Under the pieces are notes generated by a model that searched no databases, was not told where the DNA came from, and saw only the letters and a list, made by a program, of their open reading frames with translations. DNA of 64,000 nucleotides from contig CM030943.1 of assembly GCA_018136815.1 (NCBI GenBank), forward strand, positions 24,046-88,045. Reading direction: 5' to 3'. The translations under genes and the position numbers were made by a program. Position 1 is the stretch's first letter. Each line of letters begins with the position of its first letter. Below are positions 11,255 to 21,737 of the stretch, one piece after another. The stretch comes from Isochrysis galbana (lineage: Eukaryota > Haptophyta > Isochrysidales > Isochrysidaceae).

Positions 11255-11455
11255 AAGTTCAAGGAGAGAAAGAGAGGGAGGGAGGAAGGGAGGGAGAGGG
11301 GGAGGGACGGAGGGAGAGATGGAGGGGAGGGCGGGAGTGGGAGAGGGGGGGGGAGAGGAGAGGGAGAGAGGAAGGAGGAGGGGGAGGGAGGGAGGGCTAG
11401 GGAGGGAGGGAGGGGGGAAGGGGGGGGAGGGGGGAAGGGGGGGGATGGACTCACT
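11255..11455 (+). repeat. Polypurine tract
   Basis: About 200 bases of GGGAGA/GGGAGG-type purine repeats. The Pro/Ser- or Gly/Arg-rich frames on either strand are compositional. Confidence 0.9.
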
Positions 11456-11936
11456 GCCTCTCGAAACCTCTCTGATGCACAAGCCCCGCCGCTCTCAGCC
11501 CCGCTGTGACACACAAAGCCTCCTAAAGCCCCTCTAGAGCGAATCGACAGCTAAGTCGCGCTTTGTGAATCTGTTGGCGGTGCCTACGCGGCGGCGGGTG
11601 ATGTGTTAGAAGTGCATGTATGTGTCTCGCGACGTGACTAGGACCGAGGTGCCATGTGTTTGAGCAAGCTTTGCCATTTTGTGGAGCTGCTTTGGGCGCT
11701 CTATCTCTTGTTTTAAGGGGCTCGAACGCAAAAAGTAAAACTACTTTTTTAAGTGTAACTGTGAGTGGGGTGTGAAGATGGAGCTGTGGATCATAAGGTG
11801 TAATTTAAAAAAAAATCTTGAAACACTAACCGCTACTTGCACGGCGCGAGGCAGATTGCTGGTACGACTCCTAACTACCCCCCCCTTCGTAAAACTACCC
11901 CTTCCTCCTACCCCCGTTCTCTACTCTGGAGAACTC
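11456..11936. other. No gene; contains a family F tail
   Basis: At 11806-11880 an A-run followed by ATCTTGAA, CCGCTAC, GAGGCAG and CCTAACTACC matches the tail region of family F (20885-20960, 23460-23545 reversed). Nothing else is recognised. Confidence 0.45.
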
Positions 11937-12440
11937 AACTATCGTTAAAACGATAGGGTTATGGAGCGCGAGCCGCCTCCCGCCCTCGCCGCCGCCGCCC
12001 TCGCCGCGATGGGAAGCTTTCATGGACACCCCCCTGTCGCCGAAGCGACCGCGTCAAGACGACCCGCCCGACCAGGTGGGCGCAAGAGCCAGCGGGCCGC
12101 GCCAGAGCACCACAGAGCGACCCAAGCCCGCATGCTGGCAACAGCCAGCATGCAGTACACCCACTCCACCCTCCACAGCCCAACCAGCCACTCCACACCA
12201 ATGGGACGCTCCATCAGGGGAGGCCTCCGGGCCCGGCCCCTACACAGCCGCGGTACCGCCCTCGTGCTCCGGCACGAGGCACGAGGGCTGGCCCGGCACC
12301 ATCATGGACAAAGCCCCCATGGGGAAGTGTCAGATAGCACGTGAGTGGCGGCGGCGGCGAGTGACGGCGCGACGAGCGGCACGTGATGAGTGTAGAGGTC
12401 CAGATGGGACAGAATGGAGGGCTCCATAGAATGACAGCTG
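11937..12440 (+). mobile_element. Family M element, 5' part, copy 1
   Basis: Starts with the palindrome CTATCGTTAAAACGATAG, then GGGTTATGGAGCGCGAGCCG. The ATG at 11960 opens MEREPPPALAAAALAAM; the DTPLSPKRPRQDDPP motif that follows in the related copies appears in a second frame. The same hairpin-plus-ATGGAGCGCG start occurs at 42206, 41879 and 45925 on the minus strand. It could be the 5' end of a non-LTR retrotransposon with a basic ORF1, but no polymerase is linked to it here. Confidence 0.55.
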
Positions 12441-13374
12441 GTCAAGGAGGGCCTGCAACCATTTATCAGAGAAGAGAAGTCCACCCCATCCCAGAAGGGG
12501 GGGAGTGAGGGGTGGTGGCTGAAGTGAGAGTGAGAATTGCGTGCAAACGCGCGTAGGAGAGAGGTTTAGGAAACCGCGAGATTCCTCTAGCATGTTTATG
12601 ATGGGGGAGAGATTTTCACCAAAGCTAGAGACCTGAGACATAAGGGAAAGGATAGAGGGAGAGGAAACACCTCCTCCATGCCAAAGGGCCTTGGGGTGGA
12701 GATGTAAGAAAGGAAGAGTGGGACGATAAGGCGATGCGCTTGGGCGTTTTGGTGAAAAGACGCCGGTGACGGCGTTCTTCCGACACGAGTTCATTCGCAG
12801 ATTTTTCAGAGGGCTCACCCTGAGGCAGACAGAAGGGGCAGGGGAGGAAGAGGGCCATCCCACTGCCCCCAGGTCTCCCCCTTGGTGCAATGGGATGACG
12901 CTCGCTTGCGGTGAGGTGCGCATGCTGCAGTTCGACGCTCGTCGAGTGCGACGAGCGAGTGCGAGTCTGGCAGGGACAGGCAGGCAGGCATGGACAGAGG
13001 CATGGCAGTGGCTCCATATCGCGCTGGATGCCAGGAAGCAGCCAGAGCGGCAACAAAAAGCAGTAGGGTCAGACAGACAGTGAGAGAGACAGTGGTACAG
13101 GGTGAGAGAGGTCAGAACCTGGGACACCTGGGGGCACTGGGGATCTCAAGATACCCCTGGGGCACGGTGATTCTACAACGATCATACACGCACAAACCCT
13201 TACATATACCCCACCACGGTTCTTTGGATAATACTCTGAGACAAACAGGAAGGCGTGCGAGGAACAAAGAAGGAATCAAGGATTTAGGGAATTGGCGAGT
13301 ATTGCCTTAGTATGAGCCGATGAAGCGTCGTGAGTGTTGATGAAGGTGAGATTCCTTAGGTGCACTAAGTCGAT
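12441..13374 (-). repeat. Unassigned DNA with family G copy (about 12690-13140)
   Basis: On the minus strand 13140-13010 reads CCCCAGGTGTCCCAGGTTCT, then the TTTTTGTTGCCGCTCTGGCTGC block, shared in order with 29236-29345 (+). There is no supported gene; the long minus frame is mostly compositional. Confidence 0.5.
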
Positions 13375-15174
13375 CTAGAGTGAGCTGAGATCCCCAAGAT
13401 GAAGGCGGTCTAGAAGTCGATGTGCAAATGACTCGGAACCCCAAGAACTCGATGTGCATCGACTGCAGATGATAATGTAGAGAAGAGTCCAGAAGGTGGT
13501 GCACATGATGAAAGAGAGCTGATGACTTGATGAAAANNNNNNNNNNNNNNNNNNNNNNNNNNNNNNNNNNNNNNNNNNNNNNNNNNNNNNNNNNNNNNNN
13601 NNNNNNNNNNNNNNNNNNNNNNNNNNNNNNNNNNNNTTTTGAGACAGATCGAGTTTCGTGAGCGTCGTATGTGCATGGAGCATTTGGATCAGATCATCCA
13701 TATGTGTGTCCTCAAATCCACAGCATCGCGCACGAAGGGTAGTGACCTTCAACCTAGGCAATAACACCAAAATATCATCCACGTACGCAGATTCCAAGTG
13801 CAACTCCTTTAGATTCGACAAGTCGACTAGACTGGGTGTGTGTATTGTAGAACCAAATTTGATTATCAATCTATCCAACTTTATCAGGTGTTTACGGAGG
13901 AGCCCAAAGTCTTCTTCATGGATTCTATCCAATTCAATCGTCTTGAGATCAGTACCATTACAAATCGTTTTGATGTCGTGAGCACGATCAGCACTATCTG
14001 CCAAAGGATAAGCAATATCTGACACATAAAGATGGGACAGATTACGGAATTTTTTCGATGCCAATGCTTGCAGTCCTTTCCGACCCAGCTTATTCCCCGA
14101 GATGGATAGTGTCTTTAACTCAGGGAGGTGTGCGTATTTCATTAAATAACACATGCCTACCGTATCGAAATCATTATTACTTACATCAAGTTCCGTAAGA
14201 CGTGGTATTCGACTACTACTCAGATTTCTCATCCCAACGTTGGTTATGCCGCACGATCTCATATTGAGGACCTTCAATGAAGTAGGCAAGAATGGGATGA
14301 AATCTCCTAATGAATTGAGTCGAAGGTGGAGCTTTTCGATCTGTGCAGTGGCTTTGAGGGCGTCTGATAACGTCTCGACGAGCTCGCTGTCTTCTATACC
14401 ATTGTCATCGAGATTGAGCTCTTTCAGCGTCATCTTCATCTGCCCATTGATTACACAATCCTTCAACATACGCATTCCATCGCCAATACTGTTTGTGTTG
14501 TTGAGGACGAGCTTCTCCAAACTTCCCAAGGTGCGAGTGTTTTTCTTTACAACTATCTGATGGTTTAATGCCTCGATAAAATCGCAAGTTTTATTCGGAC
14601 TCATCGGACGGGAGACAAGCACGAGATTCTTCAGACAATCCAATTTGCAATCTTGTAGCAACGCACTGAATACGCTAATGTGCCGAAATATCAGAGTCTT
14701 GAGGGGCACCCTATCTTCAGAGTACGAGTTGATGAAGGTGGTGGTGTCTTGTGATATGATGGCGTCTTGTGATACGACTTGATCCTCAACGAACCGACCA
14801 AGCTGTAGAGTGTGCAGGCCCATCAGCTTGACCTTCTGTAGTTCACGCAGATGCTCATTGTGATGTTGCAAGACCCAGAGACTGGATACGCGAATGGATT
14901 CTTTGGATACGCGGCTCCATATCTTCGCATCTGATGTGTTAATTGTCAACCGGAAGGGATGACTTCCCGGGCTTCGAAGGAAACGGAGATTCTCACGTTG
15001 ACAAAGTTGGTTCAACAAATAGATGTTGGAGTTTGTGATTTCAATCTCACACTCGTGCGGATGGTGCTGATCGAATATTTGTAATGCGCTCACCGCCAAG
15101 TCGCCCAAGATTAGTGTTCGTGACAGCTCTATGTCCGTCAAATCCTTCTTCGCCTTTCTCATGATTGCTTTCAT
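13375..15174 (-). CDS. Leucine-rich-repeat protein, 3' end interrupted by an assembly gap
   Basis: Starts at the ATG at 15174. About 510 codons are readable before the gap at 13537-13636. From residue about 205 there are irregular RNI-type leucine-rich repeats: LEKLVLNNTNSIGDGMRML, LKELNLDDNGIEDSELVETL, LTELDVSNNDFDTVGMCYL, LKTLSISGNKLGRKGLQAL. No signal peptide or membrane segment is seen; the N-terminus is basic (MRKAKKDL). The sequence is clearly less GC-rich than its surroundings and uses AT-ending codons freely. LRRs of this kind bind proteins, but no partner can be named. Sequence past the gap resembles 8467-8640, so the true 3' end is unknown and frames cannot be joined across an unsized gap. 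Confidence 0.75.
   Translation of the reverse strand: MKAIMRKAKKDLTDIELSRTLILGDLAVSALQIFDQHHPHECEIEITNSNIYLLNQLCQRENLRFLRSPGSHPFRLTINTSDAKIWSRVSKESIRVSSLWVLQHHNEHLRELQKVKLMGLHTLQLGRFVEDQVVSQDAIISQDTTTFINSYSEDRVPLKTLIFRHISVFSALLQDCKLDCLKNLVLVSRPMSPNKTCDFIEALNHQIVVKKNTRTLGSLEKLVLNNTNSIGDGMRMLKDCVINGQMKMTLKELNLDDNGIEDSELVETLSDALKATAQIEKLHLRLNSLGDFIPFLPTSLKVLNMRSCGITNVGMRNLSSSRIPRLTELDVSNNDFDTVGMCYLMKYAHLPELKTLSISGNKLGRKGLQALASKKFRNLSHLYVSDIAYPLADSADRAHDIKTICNGTDLKTIELDRIHEEDFGLLRKHLIKLDRLIIKFGSTIHTPSLVDLSNLKELHLESAYVDDILVLLPRLKVTTLRARCCGFEDTHMDDLIQMLHAHTTLTKLDLSQXXXXXXXXXXXXXXXXXXXXXXXXXXXXXXXXXXFSSSHQLSFIMCTTFWTLLYIIICSRCTSSSWGSESFAHRLLDRLHLGDLSSL
13537..13636. other. Assembly gap (100 N)
   Basis: Exactly 100 N, a placeholder of unknown real length. 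Confidence 1.
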
Positions 15175-15190
15175 TGACGCATAAGAAAAT

Positions 15191-16145
15191 AGAATCGCGC
15201 TGGAAGCAACAACACTGCCACTAATTGCATTGCAGCTACGGCGGCCGACTCATCGACCGAGGCAGACGAATGCCCGGTCTGTCATGATGCAGTACTCACC
15301 TCGACCGACGGGGCCTTGAACAATCTCGAAAATCTCACCTTCTGCAATATTGGTGATGAGGGGATGAAGGCTTTTACAGAGGCCCTCTCCAGGGGGGTCT
15401 TGAACAATCTGAAACATCTCAATCTTTGTAACAACCAGATTGGCCTTGAGGTGATGAAAGCCTTTGCAGAGGCCCTATCCAAGGGGGCCTTGAACAATCT
15501 CGAGAATCTCAATCTCTACTGCAACAGTATTGGTGCTGAGGGAATGAAGGCATTTGCTGAGGTCCTGTCCATGGGGGCCTTGAACAATCTCAAAGATCTC
15601 GGTCTCGGTGACAACAAAATTGGCGATGAGGGGATGAAGGCATTTGCAGAGGCCCTATCCAAGGGGGCCTTGAACAATTTAGGAGATCTCGACCTTGGTG
15701 GCAACAACATTGGCCCTGAGGGGATGAAGGCATTTGCAGAGGCCATATCCAAGGGGGCCTTGAACAATCTCAAAGATCTCGGTCTCGGTGACAACAACAT
15801 TGGTGATGAGGGGATGAAGGCATTTGCTGAGGCGATCTCCTTTAACAATCTCAAAGATCTCGATCTCAATGACAACCAAATTGGCAATGAGGTCGTTACA
15901 AAAAAAGGTTGAGAATGCCCGAAAACTTGTCAACGGGATCAATACTACACAATCACACAAAGATTACACGCAGATTTTCGAAGCCGAAAAAAAACGACTC
16001 CTTGATAAATTGGAACTGCTATTCGAATACTCAAGGGGTGTCGATGATTCCGATATCCCTGGCAATGAAACCTTGGCAAAGAAGATAATAGATGAGATAA
16101 CACAAATTAAAAATGTTAGCAATTATCCGATAGTTGCAAATGGGT
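15191..16145 (+). CDS. RING-stub/LRR protein with frameshift and coiled-coil tail
   Basis: The open frame follows a TAG at 15190 and has no ATG; TTGCATTGCAG (15228-15238) could be an acceptor. It reads ADECPVCHDAV, the first half of a RING finger's cysteine pattern, and then passes directly into seven near-identical 28-residue leucine-rich repeats (consensus xGALNNLKDLxLxxNxIGDEGMKAFAEA), 15310-15890. The frame closes at 15912, but moving one base at the A7 run (15900-15906) opens a helical, Lys/Glu-rich stretch (KKVENARKLVNG... to about 16145). That points to an indel or sequencing error in the homopolymer. The missing second half of the RING suggests a truncated or recombined gene. It probably mediates protein binding; E3 ligase activity is not supported. 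Confidence 0.6.
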
Positions 16146-16311
16146 GCATCACCCTCCGCACTTACCCCAAGTCGCTTGCATTCGGTTACTCATACGGGGA
16201 GGGGATCGAGCCCCGCCGGCCCAAAGCTGTCTTGCGGCTCTTTCCGACTCCTCGTCAGCGATGGTGCCTGGCTTGTGTGCACTCGACCCCATCCATCCCT
16301 CGAGGGGTCCG

Positions 16312-17124
16312 TCACACTTGTAAATCATCTTCAGCTCGTCCGAGGATTTTAGGATTAGGTGCCTTCACGTCTGGATTTAGATGCACCCGATTTAGATGCA
16401 CCCTACGCATATTTTGGAGTACATTTAGGGTTGTCCTAGCCTGCTGCTCGTCCTTTGGTCGTCTTTTTGGTGATTGTGGTAACGGTCGCTGTAGCAATTT
16501 GCATTCTTTCACCCATTTGATGTAGTTCGGGTCACACATGCGATCGACCTGGCAGAGCTTCTCGATTAATTTGGCGTGATCGACACGCTGCTTCGTAGCA
16601 TTCTTTTTATTGGATTCGAATGTTGAGAGCTCCTTGTTTTTCAACTCCGATAGTATGGAGAGATCCCGTAAGTTGGCGGGTCTATGGGTATCCTCTTCTG
16701 CTTGTTTCGGCTTGTTCCTGTCTGCGGGTATGGTCCTCTTCTGGTTGTGACAGAACTGCGCGGCGATGGGGTCCGGAATGTTGTCGCAGCTGTCGTTTCC
16801 TTTGATGCAGATTTCTTCTTGTGTGTATGATGGGGGAGGATCCTTCCCTTTTTTCCACATGTCGTTTAGCACCTTCTTATTCCACATGTCGTTTAGCACC
16901 TTCTTATTATGTTTGTCTACTTCTTGAATGAATGTCTGTGCATTATTGAGATCGAGATCTTTGAGATTGTTCAAGGAGATCGCCTCAGCAAATGCCTTCT
17001 TCCCCTCATCACCAATGTTGTTGATATTATTGACGGTCTGATATCCTTTCGCCAATTCTTGGATCAGTTGTTGCTTCCTTTGGATTGCTTCCTGGATGAG
17101 TCTTTGTCTATCGTCCATAGTCAA
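16312..17124 (-). CDS. Uncharacterised protein with a single embedded LRR unit
   Basis: A frame of 270 codons from the ATG at 17124 (a second Met is two codons on). The N-terminus is a Gln-rich helix (QRLIQEAIQRKQQLIQELAK), followed by one leucine-rich unit, INNIGDEGKKAFAEAIS then LNNLKDLDLNN. That unit is almost the same as the last repeat of the convergent gene at 15191-15912, read from the opposite strand. A nine-residue block ending VLNDMW is duplicated exactly (27 bp direct repeat, 16856-16911). The rest is basic and Lys/Asn/Gln-rich with Cys pairs but no motif I recognise. Base composition matches the AT-richer LRR island. It is probably a real gene related to its LRR neighbours. Confidence 0.5.
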   Translation of the reverse strand: MTMDDRQRLIQEAIQRKQQLIQELAKGYQTVNNINNIGDEGKKAFAEAISLNNLKDLDLNNAQTFIQEVDKHNKKVLNDMWNKKVLNDMWKKGKDPPPSYTQEEICIKGNDSCDNIPDPIAAQFCHNQKRTIPADRNKPKQAEEDTHRPANLRDLSILSELKNKELSTFESNKKNATKQRVDHAKLIEKLCQVDRMCDPNYIKWVKECKLLQRPLPQSPKRRPKDEQQARTTLNVLQNMRRVHLNRVHLNPDVKAPNPKILGRAEDDLQV

Positions 17125-17234
17125 TTCTTGATGTGTCGGTGCTTACTGTAGTGCTTACAATTAATGAAAGGCAACTTGTAGTTCCGACTTTCTTCTACAC
17201 TGTCTACATATAGGCGTGACGTCGGAGCGGAACA

Positions 17235-17598
17235 CTAGTGGTGATTGAATGCTTTTCCATATCTTATGGCGATGATTGAACGCACGCTTCTCATCTGTGG
17301 TGGATGGTGGGGATTGAACGCTTCTCGTCTGTGGTGGAGGGTGGGGATTGAACGCTTTTTCATATGTGATGGCGATGATTGAATGCTTCTCGTCTGTGGT
17401 GGAGGGTGGGGGATTGAACGCTTTTTCATATGTGATGGCGATGATTGAATGCTTCTCGTCTGTGGTGGAGGGTGGGGGATTGAACGCTTTTTCATATGTG
17501 ATGGCGATGATTGAATGCTTCTCGTCTGTGGTGGAGGGTGGGGGATTGAACGCTTTTTCATATGTGATGGCGATGATTGAATGCTTCTCGCCTTGAGG
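17235..17598 (-). repeat. 66 bp tandem repeat, about 4-5 units
   Basis: Units of 66 bases repeat head to tail with few differences between 17340 and 17590; degenerate partial units extend to 17235. Because 66 is a multiple of three, one minus frame reads the 22-residue period containing KHSIIAITYEKAFNP. There are no spacers, so this is a minisatellite. Confidence 0.85.
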
Positions 17599-17629
17599 AC
17601 CAATGGGTTGTGTTGGCAGATGACGGCAC

Positions 17630-17918
17630 TCTGTGATACGCTCTGGGCCCCTAAACTCACGAGTGCCCCCCCCCCCCTGCGTTGTTTTACCCGAAAGGAG
17701 TTTTCCCCCAGCGTGGCCTCGAGGAGAGGGTGTGCTGGGGTGCGCAGGGTCGGTGCTTGCACTAGGGGGAGGACAAATATCGAGGGGAGGGGCCCCCTCC
17801 CCCCGGTACCACTCGGACACCTGGCTCGTCAGGCATGGCGAGATTCCGGGACTGAAAAGTTGTGTCCAATTAGCTAGTGGGGTTGGCTAGGATATAACAT
17901 TAATATTTTAATTTAATT
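17630..17918 (+). mobile_element. R1 retroelement, copy d (5'-truncated)
   Basis: Matches the last third of R1c (from about 40980): CTGGG...CTCACGA, poly-C, GCGTTG, TTTTACCCGAAAGG, down to GTGGGGTTGGCTAGGATATA and an A/T-rich tail. The 5' two-thirds are absent, as expected of aborted target-primed reverse transcription. Confidence 0.75.
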
Positions 17919-18199
17919 ACCTGTGCCCCGTGTCGTCTGCAGAGCCGCATCAGCAACGTCGCCCGACCGCCAACCGTCACAGAGGTAATACCTACAGCAG
18001 CTCGTGCTTTGGGCCCAACAACACCTTTTCGCCCTGCATGCCCTCCGAGAGTGCCGGGAAGCCAACTGCACTTGGCTGCAGCATTTGGTGCACTGGGCTG
18101 CACAAGAACACATCCCCTGTCCGAACGTGCAACATCTACGACACCTCCTACAACTTGCCTGTCCACCGCCATGGTCGCAATCACAAGCACTGTGATCGC

Positions 18200-20725
18200 C
18201 ATTGCGCATTTGGCCTGCACCCTCCCACACTCCCTCGCACCAGCACGCCGGCTACGCCTGGCACTCACCTGGTGCGGCGGCCCCACTGCTCACTGGCGTC
18301 GCACTCACACCGACGCCCGCGTCGCTGCCGCCGCCGCCCAGCTCTCGGCCACTGACAACCCAGCCGCCACCATCCATGCCGCAAGCGCCCGCGCCCGCGC
18401 CACAGTCGCCGCCGATCGAGCCGCAGTGCCCCGAGCTGCTGCCGCAAGCGCCATGGCCGGCGATGAACGAGCTACGGCCGCTCGAGCCATTGCCGCCGCT
18501 GCTTAAGCCGCCGCCGTCCGAGCCGCAGCCGTCCAAGCCACCGCCGCCACCGACCGGGCAACCACCATCCAGGCCACCCTCGTTTGAGCCAACGTCGCTG
18601 CCGTCCGAGTGGCTCCTGTCGCCAGTAGCACCGCTGGCGTCCAAGCCGCCGTCGCCACTGCCCAAGCCGCTGCCACCGCGGCCCTCACCACCAGCGCTCG
18701 AGCAGCCGCCAACGCCTGCACCGCCACTAGCGCCTCCTGTGATGCCAATGTCATCGCCAAACCTCCTGTGATGCCAGTGTCATCGCCGAAGCTGGCCGCT
18801 TCGCTGCCACCTGAGCTCCCGCCGCCTGCACCATGGTCGCCGCCGAGGGAGCCGTGGCAGCCCAAGCCACTGCAACCGCTGCTCGAGCCACCGCCGTCCG
18901 AGCCGCCGCCGTCCAACTTGCCGCTGCTTCTTCCGGGCCACCGCCATCAGGACAACTGTCGCTTGAGCCAGCGTCGTCGTCGTCCAAGCCGCCACCGCCG
19001 CCGCCTGGATTGCCCGAGCCGTGTTCGACACCGACACCGCCCGAGCCGCTGCCGCGGCTGCACGAGCTGCCACCATCCGAGTCGCTGCCGTCCACGCCGC
19101 CGCTGCCGCCGCTGCCGCGGGCCACCATCCAGGCCACCGCCGTTTGAGCCAGTCACTGCTATCCAAGTGGGTCGCCGCCGATGGCACCGTCAGCATCTGG
19201 GCTACCGCCGCCGCTGTCCGAGCCGCTACCGCTGCGTCCAATGCCACATTCGCTCAAGCCACGGTCAACACCTGGGCCGCCGCCGCCGCTCCCCGTGATG
19301 CTGCCGCCACCGCTGGAGCCGCCGCCGTTGCTGCTAGCCAAGCTATTGTCGCCGCTGTGTCAGCCGCCGTCGCCACCACCCGGGTCGCTACCGCTACTGC
19401 TCGGCCCGCCCGAGCCGCAGTCGCAGCCGCCGCCTCTTGCCTTCCACCCGCTTCCGCCACCCTCCGAGGATCCGCTGCGGCCGTCGCCAGCGGCCATCGC
19501 GCTGCCGCCGTTGCCGCCATCCGCGTCTCCGACCCCCTGCCGTGGATGCCCGAGCCGCTGCGGTCGCCGCACGGACCGTCCAGTCGGCACCGCCAGCGCT
19601 CAAGGCGCCGCCACCTCGCCCGTGATGCCACCGCCGCCGCTCGAACCGCCTCAATCCAAACCGCCGCCATTGCTGTCGGTCCCCTAGAGCCCCCCTCTAC
19701 GCCCTCTCTGCCATCGCAAGCTGCGTTGCCCCGACATACAGCCAGAGCCTCGCCGCCATCGCCGCCCTTCCGCGCCGCCGCCGCCGCTGTTGGCACCGTT
19801 GTCGCCGGAGCCAGGACTGCCGCTATCAATGTAGTCCGCGCAGACGGTGGTGGCTCGAACGGTCGCGGTCCAAGCGGCGGACCCAGCAGCATTCCGAGCG
19901 GTGGCCTGAGGACCAGCGAGAGACGCGCCTGCGGCGACAGTAGTGATGGCGTTTCGAGTAGCGGCTCCGCCGCGAATGGCGGCCCTGGCGGCGAACGCGG
20001 AGAAAACGCGAGCGGCGAGCCCGACGACAGTGGCGAAGGAAGCAGCTGCGCTAGCTGTTCGGACGGCGGCTGCAACGGCGGCTCCGGCGGCGCGCAGCGG
20101 CAGTGGCTCAGGCGACAGCGGCTCCAACGGTGGCGACAGTTGTGCGGACGGCAAAGGCAGCGGCGGCGGCGGCGGCTTGGGAACCGCCGCGCATGTGGCA
20201 GGCTGAGACGGCACGGATTCGGACGTGGAGCGGCTGGGCGGTGGCGGTAGCGACGCGGGCGGCGGCGGCGACGGCTGGGACGGCGGCAGCGGCGGCCTAA
20301 CTGGCGGTGGGGCGGTGGCGCAGCGGGCTGCTGGGGCAGCCGCGAGGAGAGTGGAGGCCGGACGACGGTGCCTGCGGTGGCCGATGAGGCGGCGGGGCGC
20401 GCGATGGAAGCGACTCGGGAGGCGGCCGCAGCAGTGGCGGCGCCATTACTGCCGACCAGGCCGGTGTCGGCCGAGCCACCGCCCCTGAGCCACCCCGCTG
20501 TCCGGGCCGCCGCTGCGCTCGCCGCCGCTGTGCCCGCGGCTGCCTGTGTCCGGGGCGCTGCCTGCGCCGCCCGCGCCGTCCGAGCCGCCCGAGCCACTCC
20601 CGCTGCCCGAGCTACCACCACACTCGCCATTCTCGCCGCTCCCTCTCCTTTTTGGCCCATCGTCGACGGCGTCCGAGCCGGAGCTGCCCGCGCCAACGCT
20701 GTCTGTGCTCTCTCTCTCTCTCCGT
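18200..20725. repeat. GCC/CCG low-complexity tract, right part of an inverted duplication
   Basis: About 2.5 kb of (GCC)n-like sequence. The plus strand reads Pro-rich or Ala-rich and the minus strand Gly/Ala-rich frames of 100-480 codons, all driven by trinucleotide composition. No start, domain or frame can be preferred. Positions about 18995-20725 recur in inverted orientation at 30478-32165, in the same block order including GATGGGCCAAAAAGGAGAGG. A Pro-rich wall-type protein cannot be excluded, but I do not call one. Confidence 0.75.
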
Positions 20726-20734
20726 CAGAGTTTT

Positions 20735-20990
20735 ATTGTTGTGTTAGTATAACCTTAGTGCTGCGGGACCGTAGCCCTTCGACGGCCACGGAGCACGGAG
20801 CCCCTCCCCCGCGATGGGGTGTGTGCGCGCTTGGCGCATGGCTCGTCCGGTGTATGTGGCTAGGAATGCTAGCTAACAAAAAGAAATATTCTCAAAAATC
20901 CCCGCTACATGTGCGGCTTGAGGCAGCGTGCCTATGTACCTCCCTACTACTACTACCCAACCTTAACCAAGGCCCTTGCCAAGGCTAGGA
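20735..20990 (-). repeat. Family F repeat, copy 1
   Basis: On the minus strand it runs from GTAGGGAGGTACATAGGC through the TATTTC/AAAAA block, CCACATACACCGGACGAGCC and GGGCTCCGTG to AACACAACAATAAAACTCTG, an AATAAA-type end. Parallel copies: 37254-37440 (minus) and 61960-62165 (plus). It looks like the 3' end of a retroelement. Confidence 0.6.
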
Positions 20991-21301
20991 ATCAGTTAAA
21001 CCAGTTAACTATATTACACACTATTAATCGGCAGTTTCAAAACCCCCTTTGATTAATCATCGAGTTTCTGGAAACTCAAGACCTAGTTAACTAGTTATAA
21101 TCACCGAGTTTTGAGCGCCCATTCAGTGTGTTGCGGGTAAAGGGGGTTGCTCATTTCCATTTCCCCTTGTACATTTCCCCCGCCGTTAGGTCTTCCCGCG
21201 TGGCTCCCTCCCCGTCGCCACGCCCCGATGCCCCCTCCCCGCATTGCGTTTTCTCCCGCCATTAGGATTTCCCGCGTGACTCCCTCTCTGTTGTCACGCT
21301 C
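20991..21301. other. Intergenic, AT-rich patch; no gene
   Basis: Contains short inverted AGTTAACT/GTTAACTAG motifs (20995-21105) and pyrimidine-rich sequence. Nothing is assignable. Confidence 0.4.
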
Positions 21302-21735
21302 TGTCAGAGCAAGGCTGATCTCACTCTTTGGAGATTGCCTGCGAGGGCGCGCCGGCAGCTAGCGCGGAATGCGGTTCTTGCGGGGAGCTCATGGAGCTTT
21401 CCTCGGGGATGACTACGGGCATGGTGATCGACGCACGACGCACGACGCACGGACGGCGCGGAAGTGCGGAAGGAGGCTTGTGGGAGGTGGTGGCAGGCGA
21501 CTGGGGGTGGCTGGTGGCTGGGTGGCTCAGGCGCGTGCTTGACTTGTATTGACTCGTTGACTCGGGTATAGACTCGGGAACTCGGGGGGACTCACTTGGG
21601 AACACGGAGGGACTCTACGAAGTTGCTACAAAACCACTCAAAAAAAACCCAAAACCCAAAGACCTTGGGCTCAGAAAAACTAACGTAAACACTCCGGAAT
21701 CATACGATAAACAAACCCTCCCCGCGCGGCGAAGG
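21302..21735 (-). repeat. Family Q repeat, copy 1 (long)
   Basis: Colinear with 47930-48360. It includes GAGATTGCCTGCGAGGGCGC, repeated GACTCG units, GAAGTTGCTACAAAA and CACTCCGGAATCATACGATA, and ends at GCGCGGCGAAGGCT. Read on the minus strand it contains a start-like MSSPQEP...SALAAGAPSQAIS peptide seen in all copies. Shorter copies lie at 25614-25730 and 38300-38402. It may be a leader/gag start of a retroelement. Confidence 0.6.
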
Positions 21736-21737
21736 CT

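Noticed and set aside
16170-16240. tRNA-like T-arm (GGATCGAGCCCC)
   Set aside because: Resembles a pol III B box, but no A box, acceptor stem or anticodon arm can be drawn around it.
13375-17124. Giant-virus origin of the LRR island
   Set aside because: Lower GC and LRRs fit, but no viral core gene or promoter motif is visible; kept only as a possibility to test.
17340-17598. CRISPR-like array
   Set aside because: The 66 bp units are directly adjacent without spacers, and the context is eukaryotic; this is a minisatellite.
19254-20696. 480-codon Ala/Arg-rich minus frame
   Set aside because: Produced by (GCC)n composition; the inverted copy at 30478-32165 has different frame breaks, so no protein is conserved.
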